Assembly (NCBI GenBank): GCA_945876515.1
Contig: CAMCPF010000001.1
Span: forward strand, 1-29,940
Direction: 5' to 3'
DNA: 29,940 nucleotides
Source of the DNA: Candidatus Kuenenia stuttgartensis
GTDB taxonomy: Bacteria; Planctomycetota; Planctomycetia; Pirellulales; UBA1268
The notes beneath the pieces were generated by a model. That model was not told where the DNA came from. It ran no database searches and saw only the letters and a list, made by a program, of their open reading frames with translations. Each line of letters starts with the position of its first letter. The first letter of the stretch is position 1. The translations under genes were made by a program, and so were the position numbers. Shown here in pieces: positions 1-8,100 of this stretch.

Positions 1-50
1 GAGCGAGCGGAGGCCAGGCGGGCACCGATCCGCCAAAGGCGGATTGGTCG

Positions 51-101
51 CGGAGCGAGCGTCCGGCGACATGGCACGGGCAACCCCTCGCCCACGCCAC
101 C
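51..101. repeat. Dispersed intergenic repeat, copy 1
   Basis: This copy contains the two shared blocks GAGCGTCC (57-64) and TGGCACGGGC (72-81), followed by AACCC and a terminal CGCCACC. The same blocks in the same order and spacing occur at 3532-3580 and 25158-25208, always between genes. Short arms GCGAG (55-59) and CTCGC (87-91) could pair around the core. The left flank (1-22) also resembles the left flank of the copy at 25.1 kb. Confidence 0.7.
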
Positions 102-124
102 AAAGACAACCACGATCCACCGGC

Positions 125-130
125 TAAAAT
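125..130 (+). promoter_or_regulatory. Possible -10 element for the dehydrogenase/cytochrome gene
   Basis: TAAAAT matches five of six bases of the sigma70 -10 consensus in an otherwise GC-rich region and sits 30 bases before the ATG at 160. No convincing -35 hexamer is found 16-18 bases upstream, so the assignment rests on the -10 alone. Confidence 0.3.
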
Positions 131-159
131 CGACCTACCGCCCACCCCGGAGCCCCTCC

Positions 160-3100
160 ATGCGTTCGCCCACTCGTTCCTCGATCGCTGCCGCAGCGTT
201 GCTCCTCGGCCTCGTCGGCCTCGCCCTTCAAGCCGACGACAAGAAGCCATCCGCCGCCGATCCGTTGGCGACCGCCCGCGAACTGCTCGCGCTGCCAGCC
301 CGGCCAGCCCGGCCGGCGCTGCCGCCGAGCACGCTGCCGCTGAAGTTCATCGACGGCGAGCGGATCGCCCTGCTCGGCAACTCGACGGCCGAGCGGATGA
401 ACCTGTTCGGCCACTTTGAGGCGCTCCTCCACGAGCGGTTCCCGGAGAAGAAACTCGTCGTCCGCAACTTCGCCCGCCCGGCCGACGAGGTGGGCATCCG
501 CCAGCGGCCGAGCGACTATACGAAGCTCGACGACCCCCTGGCCGCCTTCGGGGCCGACACCTATCTCCTGTTCTTCGGGTTCAACGAATCGTTCGCCGGG
601 CCGGGGGGTCTGGAGAAGTTCAAGGCCGATTACGGGAAGTTTCTGGACGAGCTGGTCGCAAAGTATCCCCGCGACGATACGAAAGCCCCGCCGCGGGTCG
701 TGCTCGTGTCGCCGATCGCGGTGGAGCCGACGGGCGAGCCGCACATGCCCGACGCCGACCGGCAAAACGCCGCCCTCGCGCGCTACCGGGATGCGGTGCG
801 GGAGCTCGCCGCCGCGCGGAGCATCGCCTTCGTGGACCTCTTCGACGCCACGCTGGCCGAGTTCGTGCCGCAGGCCGGCCTGCAGTTCACCATCAACGGC
901 TGCCACGTGGACGAGGCGGGTGATCGCCTCGTCGCCGAAGCCCTCGACCGGGCGCTGTTCGGCCCGCCGCCTGCCAAGCGGCTCGCTCCCGAGGCCTTCG
1001 CCAAGCTCCGCGCCGCGGTCAACGACAAGTCGTGGGTCCACCTGCAGGACTACCGGATGATCAACGGCTGGTACGTCTACGGCGGCCGCCGCACCTTCGA
1101 CACCGAGACCTTCCCGCGGGAATACCTGAAACTCCGCAACATGGCGGCGGTACGCGACGCCTATGTTCACGACCTCGCCGCCGGCCGACCGGTGCCCGCG
1201 CAGCCTGACGACTCGGCCACGGGCGACCTGTTCGAGCCGCCGACCCGTTTCGGCGAGCCGCGGCAGGCCTACAGCGAGAACCCCGAGGGGGGCCCGGTGA
1301 TCCTCTCGCCCGAGAAGTTCATCGAGACCTGCACGCTGCCGCCGGGCTACGAGCTCGAGTTGTTCGCCGACGAGCGAAAGTTTCCCGAGCTCGCCAATCC
1401 GGTGCAGCTGGCCTTCGACTCCAAGGGGCGGCTCTGGGTCTCGACGATGCCGAGCTATCCGCAGTGGCGGCCGGGCGACCCCAAGCCGGCCGACAAGCTC
1501 CTGATCCTGGAAGACACCGACGGCGACGGGAGAGCCGATAAGAGCACGGTCTTCTACGACCAGCTCCACTGCCCGACGGGATTTCAGTTCTTCGCCGGCG
1601 GCGTGCTCGTGATGGACCAGCCGCGGCTGCTCTGGCTGGCCGACAGCGACGGCGACGACAAGGCCGACGTGGTCGTGCACCTGCTCGACGGCTTCGCCAC
1701 GGAAGACACCCACCACACCGCCGGCGCCTTCGAGATGAGCCCGGGCGGCCTGTTGCACATGCTCGAGGGGGTGGCGATGAGCACGGCGATCGAGACGCCC
1801 TGGGGGCCGTTTCGCAACTTCGGCTCCTCCGGCTGCTACGTGCTCGATCCTCGCTCGCTCGAGATTCGCCACTTCAAGACCCCCGGCTATGGCAACCCCT
1901 GGTGCTACGTGTTCAACGAGTGGGGCCAGGGCATCTGCGGCGACGGCACGGGGGCCGCGCAGCACTGGGACACGCCCCTCTCCGGCGCCCAGTACGGTGG
2001 CCGCAAGGGGCTCAATCCGGTGTTCGACACCGAGCGGATGCGGCCGGTGGTGGGGAGCGAGTATCTGCGGACCAGGCAGTTTCCCGCCGACGTGCAGGAC
2101 CAGTTTCTCTATGCCTGCGTGATCAACACCAACGGGATGCCCCGCTGGACGATCTCCGACGACGGCGCGGGCTATCGAGGCGAGCGGGTGCGGCACGACC
2201 CCGCCGACAAGAACACCCCCTTCGATCTCGTGAAGAGCACCGACAAGCACTTCCGCCCGGTCGATCCCCAGATCGGCCCCGACGGCGCCCTCTGGTTCGG
2301 CGACTGGGCCAATCCGCTGATCGGCCACATGCAGTACAGCCAGCGGGACCCCAACCGCGACAAGCAGCACGGCCGGATCTACCGGCTGGTCTACAAAGAC
2401 AAGCCGCTGCTCGCTCCCGAGACGCAGGCGGGGAAGGCCATTCCCGAGGTGCTCTCGCAGCTTACAAGCCCCGAGTGGCGCACCCGCTACCGGGCCCGGG
2501 CCGACCTCCAGGCCCGCCCGCAGGGCGAGGTGCTCGCCGCAGCGGCCGCCTGGCTCGCGGAGATGAGGGCCGGCTCGCTGCCACAGGAGGTCAAGGACCG
2601 GCTCGCGACCGAGGTGCTCTGGTTGCAGCAGAGCTTTCATGCCATCGACGGCTCGCTGCTCCGCGAGCTGCTCGCGGCCGCCACGCCCGACGCCCGGGCC
2701 GCCGCCACCCGCGTCGTGGCCGACGCCCGCGGGCGGATCTCCGACGCCGAAGCCCTGCTCGTGGCCCGGGCCACCGATCCGCACCCCCGCGTGCGCACGG
2801 AGGCGGTCCGCGGCCTGAGCTTCTTCCCCACCGAGCAGGCCATGACGGCCGTGGTGGCGGCGGCCAACCTCGAGCCGGCCGACCGCTACGTCGCCTACAC
2901 GGCCGACGCGGCCCTCGGGGCCAACATCGACGTCTGGAAGCCGGCCTGGGAGAAGGGGGGCTTCGCCGCCCGCACGTCGCCGGCCGCGAAGATCCTCGAG
3001 AGCGTGCTGGGCCTCGACAAGAAGGCGGGCGAGGTCCGGCCGCACCTGGCCGTGCTTCTCGCCGAGCAGACCAGGAGCGACGAGGAGCGCAACAAGGCGA

Positions 3101-3531
3101 TGCAGGCGATCGCCGACATCAAGGGGGGCGGCCCGGCCAACGGCCGGCTCGTGTTCGAGCGGGTCTGCCTCAACTGCCACAAGGTGGGCGGCCAGGGCGC
3201 CGACCTGGGCCCCGACATGACGCAGGTGGGCAAGCGGCTGCCGCCCTACAAGCTCGTCGAGTCGATCATCGACCCCAACGCCGAGGTCGATCCCAAGTAT
3301 CTCTCCACGCTCGTGGTCACTGACGAGGGCAAGAGCATCCAGGGCCTGCTCGTGAGTGAGACCGAGAAAGAACTCGTGATCTTCGACGGCAAGGAGCGGA
3401 AGACGATCCCGACCGACTCGATCGAGGAGCGGGTGAAGCTCAAGCAAAGCAGCATGCCCGAGGGCCTCGCGGCGACGCTTTCCCCGACCGAGTTCCTCGA
3501 TGTTATCGAGTACCTCAAGGGCCTGAAGTAG
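160..3531 (+). CDS. Secreted SGNH-hydrolase / PVC-type membrane-bound dehydrogenase / HEAT / cytochrome c fusion
   Basis: The 1123-residue product begins with a signal peptide (residues 1 to about 25, hydrophobic AAALLLGLVGLAL), so it should act outside the cytoplasmic membrane. Residues about 65-270 resemble an SGNH/GDSL hydrolase: GNS at 73-75 replaces GDS, GFNES follows at 140-144, and NGCHVDEAG lies near the end. Residues about 390-755 match the planctomycete 'putative membrane-bound dehydrogenase' beta-propeller related to glucose/sorbosone dehydrogenases, with two EF-hand-like calcium loops, DTDGDGRAD (452-460) and DSDGDDKAD (495-503), and a late DWANPLIGHMQYSQRDPNRD block. Alanine-rich helical HEAT-like repeats follow (about 770-960). 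The C-terminus is a c-type haem domain with CLNCH at 1003-1007 and a downstream DMTQVG methionine. The domain order suggests electrons pass from a sugar-type substrate to the haem; the substrate is unknown. Start chosen for the signal peptide; the ribosome site is weak. Confidence 0.9.
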   Translation: MRSPTRSSIAAAALLLGLVGLALQADDKKPSAADPLATARELLALPARPARPALPPSTLPLKFIDGERIALLGNSTAERMNLFGHFEALLHERFPEKKLVVRNFARPADEVGIRQRPSDYTKLDDPLAAFGADTYLLFFGFNESFAGPGGLEKFKADYGKFLDELVAKYPRDDTKAPPRVVLVSPIAVEPTGEPHMPDADRQNAALARYRDAVRELAAARSIAFVDLFDATLAEFVPQAGLQFTINGCHVDEAGDRLVAEALDRALFGPPPAKRLAPEAFAKLRAAVNDKSWVHLQDYRMINGWYVYGGRRTFDTETFPREYLKLRNMAAVRDAYVHDLAAGRPVPAQPDDSATGDLFEPPTRFGEPRQAYSENPEGGPVILSPEKFIETCTLPPGYELELFADERKFPELANPVQLAFDSKGRLWVSTMPSYPQWRPGDPKPADKLLILEDTDGDGRADKSTVFYDQLHCPTGFQFFAGGVLVMDQPRLLWLADSDGDDKADVVVHLLDGFATEDTHHTAGAFEMSPGGLLHMLEGVAMSTAIETPWGPFRNFGSSGCYVLDPRSLEIRHFKTPGYGNPWCYVFNEWGQGICGDGTGAAQHWDTPLSGAQYGGRKGLNPVFDTERMRPVVGSEYLRTRQFPADVQDQFLYACVINTNGMPRWTISDDGAGYRGERVRHDPADKNTPFDLVKSTDKHFRPVDPQIGPDGALWFGDWANPLIGHMQYSQRDPNRDKQHGRIYRLVYKDKPLLAPETQAGKAIPEVLSQLTSPEWRTRYRARADLQARPQGEVLAAAAAWLAEMRAGSLPQEVKDRLATEVLWLQQSFHAIDGSLLRELLAAATPDARAAATRVVADARGRISDAEALLVARATDPHPRVRTEAVRGLSFFPTEQAMTAVVAAANLEPADRYVAYTADAALGANIDVWKPAWEKGGFAARTSPAAKILESVLGLDKKAGEVRPHLAVLLAEQTRSDEERNKAMQAIADIKGGGPANGRLVFERVCLNCHKVGGQGADLGPDMTQVGKRLPPYKLVESIIDPNAEVDPKYLSTLVVTDEGKSIQGLLVSETEKELVIFDGKERKTIPTDSIEERVKLKQSSMPEGLAATLSPTEFLDVIEYLKGLK

Positions 3532-3580
3532 CGAAGGGAGCGTCCGCGAGCTGGCACGGGCAACCCTTCGCCACGTCACC
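3532..3580. repeat. Dispersed intergenic repeat, copy 2, between convergent genes
   Basis: The blocks GAGCGTCC (3538-3545) and TGGCACGGGC (3552-3561), then AACCC and CGTCACC, repeat those at 51-101 and 25158-25208. Here the arms CGAAGGG (3532-3538) and CCCTTCG (3564-3570) are perfectly complementary over 7 bp. The element starts one base after one stop codon and overlaps the stop codon of the opposite gene (3576-3578), so a bidirectional terminator role is plausible but inferred; no T run is present. Confidence 0.7.
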
Positions 3581-4943
3581 CCGCCACGAGGTCGAGGAGC
3601 ACGTCCCGCACTTCGTGCATCGCCAGGCAGTCCCGGGCCTCGCGGCCGTCGGTACACAAAAACACCGGCCCGTCCTCCGGCCGCGCGGGCAGCCGACCGT
3701 GCGAGCCGCGCACGATGCTCGCGTCGGTCCCGATCACGTCCAGGAGCGTGCGGAAGCCGAGCTTCTTCTTGGCGAGCGTCCAGGCGATCTTCAGGGCCGG
3801 CAGCCGGATCGTGGGATCGAGGAACAGCTCCACCGGGTCGTAGCCGGGCTTCCGGTGGATGTCCACGGTGCGGGCGAAGTCGGGCATCTTCCCGTCGTCG
3901 AGCCAGTAGTAGTAGGTGAACCAGCGGTCGGGAGCGGCTACCGCCACGAGGTCACCGCTCCGCGGGTGATCGAGCCCATAGTCGGCCATCGCCTCGCGGT
4001 CGAGCACCTCGGCCACGCCCGCGGTCGCCTCGAGCACGGCCCGCGTCTCGGCGATCCGCCCGGGATCCTTCACGTACACGTGCGCCAGCTGATGGTCGGC
4101 CACGGCGAAGGCGGCGCTTTCCCCCGCGTCGAGGAGTTCCCAGCCGAGGTCCACCTCCTGCACGGCGAGCAGGCCGGCCCGCCGGAGCGCCCGGTTCAGG
4201 TGCACGCCGTCCCGCACCGGCGTGATCCCGTATTCCGAGAGCACGGCCACGGTATGCCCGGTGTTCGCCGCCCACTCGGCGAGCTCCCCGGCCACGCGGT
4301 CGATCTCGCCGCAGGCCCGCACCGCCTCGGGCGAGTCGGGCCCGAACCGCTGCAGGTCATAGTCGAGGTGGGGGAGGTAGCAGAGCGTGACGGTCGGCCG
4401 CCGCGATTCCATCACCCGCCGCGTGGCGGCGGCGATCCACTCCGACGAGCGGATCCCGGCCCGCGGCCCCCAGAAGTCGAACAGCGGAAACTTCCCGAGG
4501 GAGCCCTGCAGTTCACCCTTGAGCGCGGCGGGCTGCGTATAGAGGCTCGGCAGCTTACGGCCGTCGGCGGGATAGACCGGACGCGGCGTCACGGCCGCGT
4601 GCATGTTGAACCACCAGAACATCTTGGCGGTCGTGAAGGCGTCGCCGAACCGTCGCCTGCCGGCGTGCCAGAGCTTGTCTTCCTCGCAGCCGACGAGCCG
4701 GTTGCTCTGCTTCCAAAACATCACCTCGGCGAGGTCCCGCCAATACCAGCCGTTGGCCACGATCCCGTGCTCGCGGGGCGGGCGGCCGGTGAGCAGCGTG
4801 GCCTGGGCCGGGCAGGTGACCGCCGGGAGGACGGTGCCGAGCGCCGCCGTGAACCCGCCGCGGCCGAGTGCCGCCAGCCGGGGCGTGTGTGACAGCAACC
4901 CCGGAGTGAGGCCGACCACGTCGAGGACGAGCAGGGGTTTCAT
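3576..4943 (-). CDS. Alkaline-phosphatase-superfamily phosphodiesterase/nucleotide pyrophosphatase-like protein
   Basis: The 455-residue product has the type I phosphodiesterase/nucleotide pyrophosphatase fold signature. VLDVVGLTP carries the first metal Asp (D8), and TCPAQATLLTGRPPREHGI carries the presumed nucleophile Thr43 with the following TG..P..HGI block. A GSHG motif near the C-terminus supplies His415. Other expected ligands are altered: the D-x3-H motif reads LDYDLQRFGP (194-201, Gln198 where His is usual), and the SDHG motif reads SEYG (236-239). A distinctive DIHRKPGYDP block (361-370) may supply replacement ligands. There is no signal peptide, so it is probably cytoplasmic. It is transcribed away from the giant gene and converges on the dehydrogenase gene. 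It resembles the phosphatase-family member (EboF) of ebo-type operons as I remember them, but no other ebo gene is present, so I leave the symbol blank. Confidence 0.8.
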   Translation of the reverse strand: MKPLLVLDVVGLTPGLLSHTPRLAALGRGGFTAALGTVLPAVTCPAQATLLTGRPPREHGIVANGWYWRDLAEVMFWKQSNRLVGCEEDKLWHAGRRRFGDAFTTAKMFWWFNMHAAVTPRPVYPADGRKLPSLYTQPAALKGELQGSLGKFPLFDFWGPRAGIRSSEWIAAATRRVMESRRPTVTLCYLPHLDYDLQRFGPDSPEAVRACGEIDRVAGELAEWAANTGHTVAVLSEYGITPVRDGVHLNRALRRAGLLAVQEVDLGWELLDAGESAAFAVADHQLAHVYVKDPGRIAETRAVLEATAGVAEVLDREAMADYGLDHPRSGDLVAVAAPDRWFTYYYWLDDGKMPDFARTVDIHRKPGYDPVELFLDPTIRLPALKIAWTLAKKKLGFRTLLDVIGTDASIVRGSHGRLPARPEDGPVFLCTDGREARDCLAMHEVRDVLLDLVAG

Positions 4944-5050
4944 GGGTGATGAAGCCTAAATGGAGCCGCCGGGGCCTTCAGCAGGTTTGCTGGCGTCCCT
5001 GCGGAGTCATCGACAATACTTTCGTTTCCGCAAGGATTTGGGGGGGCTCC

Positions 5051-5079
5051 GTGCGAAACGGCCACCGGCCGCGTATTAT
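5051..5079 (+). promoter_or_regulatory. Candidate sigma70-like promoter of the giant gene
   Basis: TATTAT at 5074-5079 matches five of six -10 bases. At a 17-base spacing the -35 position reads GTGCGA (5051-5056), only three of six. Transcription from here would start near 5086, leaving an untranslated leader of about 80 bases before the GTG at 5167. A promoter at this place would make the upstream ATG at 4960 unusable. Confidence 0.35.
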
Positions 5080-5154
5080 GAGAAACAGTTGAGAGTCTTG
5101 GGATGCGTTGGGGGATTTCCTTCATCGGCCCGGGCGAGCCTCATCCTTGTCGTC

Positions 5155-5160
5155 GGGGAG
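5155..5160 (+). promoter_or_regulatory. Ribosome binding site deciding the giant gene's start
   Basis: GGGGAG lies 6 bases before GTG at 5167. The peptide starting there is a canonical signal peptide, so this site, not the ATG at 4960, is taken as the translation start. Confidence 0.75.
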
Positions 5161-5166
5161 AAAGCT

Positions 5167-8100
5167 GTGATCCACCGTGCGCGTCGGGCGTCGTGGTGGG
5201 CTCGTGCAATTGGCCTGGTTGTCGCGTGCCTCACGGCGCTCGGCGGCTTCGGGCCGGCACGGGCCGCCACCATCTATTGGAATGGCACCGAGGCCACGTG
5301 GGCGAGCGTCACTGCCTGGAGCACCACGGCCGGTGCCGTCCTGCCCACTCCCGGCAGCGTTCCCGGCGCCGCCGACGACGTGATCTTCGGCATCTCGCCG
5401 CTCTTCTGGGCCAACCAGACGGTGAACCTCGGCGCCGACCAGTCGGCTCTCTCGCTGTCGTTCACCTCCGGCGGCACCACGCTCCTTCAGGGCGGCGGCA
5501 CCAACCGCTCGCTCACGCTCGGCTCGGGTGGGATCAGCGTCGCGGGCGGCGCGGGCGTGGTCACGATCGGCTCGGGCACGGCCGGCCAGAATGTCGCGCT
5601 CGCCCTCAACGGCAATCAGACCTGGACCAACAACTCCGTGAGCCCCACCGGCGCCTCCACGCTCAACGTGCTCAACGGCGTCTCGCGGGCTGCGACCGAC
5701 ACCAGCAGCCGCACGCTCACGCTCGACGGCACCGGCTTCACGAACATCTCCGGCATCATCGCCAACGGCGGCGCCTCCGGCACGCTCGCCCTCTCGAAGA
5801 CGGGCACCGGCACGCTGATCCTCTCCGGGGCCAACACTTTCTCCGGCGGCGTCTCGCTCTCGGCCGGCACGCTCCGCGTGGGCAACAACGCCGCCCTTGG
5901 CACGGGCACGCTCACCTGGACGGGCGGCACGCTCGCAGGCAACGACGCCACGACCGCCCGCACGCTCACCAACGCGATCACGCTCGGCGCCGACGTCACG
6001 CTCGGCAGCATTCTGGCCCCGGCCAACCTCACGCTCTCGGGCGCCGTCTCGCTCACCGGCAATCGCGTGCTCACGGTCAACGGCACGGGCCTCGGCGGCC
6101 AGACGCTCTCGGGCATCGTCTCGGGCACGGGCTTCGGCCTCACGAAGCGGGGGGCCGGGGCCCTCACGCTCTCCGGCGCCAACACCTTCACTGGCGGCTT
6201 TACCCTCGACACGGGCGCCGTTCGCATCGGCAACAACGCCGCCTTCGGCACGGGCCCGCTCACGGTCAACGGCGGCCTGCTTTCCTCCAACGCGGCGACG
6301 ACCGGCGGCGACCGCACGCTCACCAACGCGGTCACCCTTGGCGGCAGCGTGACCCTCGGCGACGGGAGCACGGGCCTGCTCACCTTCTCGGGCCCCGTCA
6401 CGCTCACCGGCAGCCGCACGCTCGTCGGCAACGTGGGCACCACGCTCTCGGGTGTCGTCTCGGGCGCCGGCTTCGGCCTCACGAAGCAGGGCGCCGCCAC
6501 GCTCACGCTCTCGGCCGCCAACACCTTCACGGGCGCCACCCAGGTTGACGCCGGCAACCTCACGCTCTCCGGCACGGCCGGCGCCATCGCCGCCTCCGGC
6601 GGGATCACGGTCAACCGCAACGCCACGCTGGCGCTCGTCAACACGAGCACGGCCAACAACACCAACCGGATCGGCGACACCGCGCCCCTGACGCTCGCCG
6701 GCGGCACGCTCACCTTCTCGAACAACGCCGGCGCCGTGAACTACGCCGAATCGATCGGCGGCCTCACGCTCGGCGCCACCACGCTCTCGACGATCAACAC
6801 GAACCAGGCCGCGACGGGCCAGACCGCCACGCTCACCTTCGACTCCCTCACCCGCTCGGCCGGAGCCGTGCTCAACGTCACGGGCACGGGCCTGGGCACC
6901 GATGCCCGCAACCGGGTCGTCTTCACGACGGCCCCCACGGTCACGAACGGCCTGGCGCCCGCCTGGATCACGATCGGCGGTGCCGACTTCGCCAACTACG
7001 TCACAGGGGCGACGGCCTCCCTGGCGATCCCGACCTACACCACGACCGCTGAAAACACCTGGGTCGCGGCCAACAACGTCTCGCTGACGGCCTCCACCAC
7101 GCTCACGGCCGACCGCGCGGTGAACTCCTTCCGGATGGCGCCCACCTCCGGCACGGCCACCGTCACGGCGACCGGCCGCACCCTCACGCTCGGCTCGGGC
7201 GGCCTCCTCACCGCCGGCGCGGGCACGTCCGCGATCTCGGGCGGCACGCTCACCGTCGGCGCGGCCGACGTCGGCGGCGAGCTCGTGGCCCATCAGTTCT
7301 CGGGCTCGGTGGCCACGATCACCTCGGTCATCGCCGACAACGGCACCGGCCCCGTCTCGCTCACGAAGGGCGGCACCGGCCAGTTGGGCCTCGGCGGCGT
7401 GAACACCTACACCGGCGGCACGACGATCACGGCCGGCACGATCCGGCTCGACGCCGTGGGCGCCCTCGGGGCCACGACCGGTGGCCTCACGCTCGGCCCC
7501 GCCGGCACGCTCAACCTGAACACCCGCTCGGCGACGGTGGGCGTGCTCTCGGGCTCCGGCACGATCACCAACACCGCGGCCGGCAGCCCGGTGCTCACGG
7601 TCTCCTCCGGCACCTACTCCGGCACGATCACGAGCACGGCCGGCACGCTCGGCCTCACGAAGGCCGGCCCCGGCACGCTCACGCTCTCCGGCCTCAACAC
7701 CTTCACCGGCACGACCACCCTCAGCGGCGGCACGCTCGCCCTGCAATCCTCGCTTGCCGGCCCCGTGGCCCCCGCCGCGGGCACGTCGCTCGACATCGGC
7801 TGGTCGCAGGGGCTGATGGGGCTGTACACCGTCACGAACATCCCCGGCGGCGCGACCGCGGCCACACTCGCCGACCTCACCGCCCTGAACACGAGCATCC
7901 TCGCCAACTCCACCGGCGCTGCCGCGTCGAGCGCCCTCCGCGGCACCAACTTTGACTTCACCGCGTCCGGCAGCGGTTTCCCGCCACCCTACAACACCGG
8001 CGCCAACAACTTCGTCACCCGCTGGACGGGCCAGTTCAACGCCGAGACGGCCGGCACCTATGCGTTCTTCGCCGAGAGCGACGACGGCACCGTAATCTTC

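Larger units (their letters stand above)
1..159. other. Intergenic region upstream of the first gene
   Basis: No reading frame here looks like a gene. The stretch holds a hairpin at 25-47 (arms CCGATCCGCC and GGCGGATTGG, loop AAA, one G-T pair), one copy of a dispersed repeat at about 51-101, and an AT-rich hexamer TAAAAT at 125-130. The hairpin has no following T run, so I do not call it a terminator. Confidence 0.6.
4944..5166. promoter_or_regulatory. Divergent intergenic region upstream of the giant gene
   Basis: These 223 bases separate the minus-strand phosphodiesterase start (4943) from the GTG start of the giant gene (5167). They are clearly less GC-rich than the flanks and contain the candidate promoter at 5051-5079, two TTGGGGG-type runs (from 5038 and about 5109) and the ribosome site at 5155-5160. 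The frame of the giant gene stays open through this stretch from an ATG at 4960, but the peptide has no signal-peptide character and differs in composition from the mature protein. Confidence 0.6.

Noticed and set aside
25..47. Strong hairpin near the window start as a terminator
   Set aside because: No T run follows it and the upstream gene is not in the window. The same holds for the hairpins at 28381-28394, 29072-29089 and 29285-29320.
124..3657. An 1177-residue open frame on the minus strand opposite the dehydrogenase/cytochrome gene
   Set aside because: It mirrors the plus-strand gene, whose domains and haem motif are clear. The antisense product is a low-complexity Arg/Gly/Val/His mixture typical of GC-rich shadows.
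3615..4892. Plus-strand 425-residue frame opposite the phosphodiesterase gene
   Set aside because: The minus strand carries the recognisable phosphodiesterase motifs; this frame is its shadow.
5103..6548. Plus-strand overlapping frame of 481 residues in the giant gene
   Set aside because: The product is Arg/His/Gln-rich noise from the second frame of the real gene.
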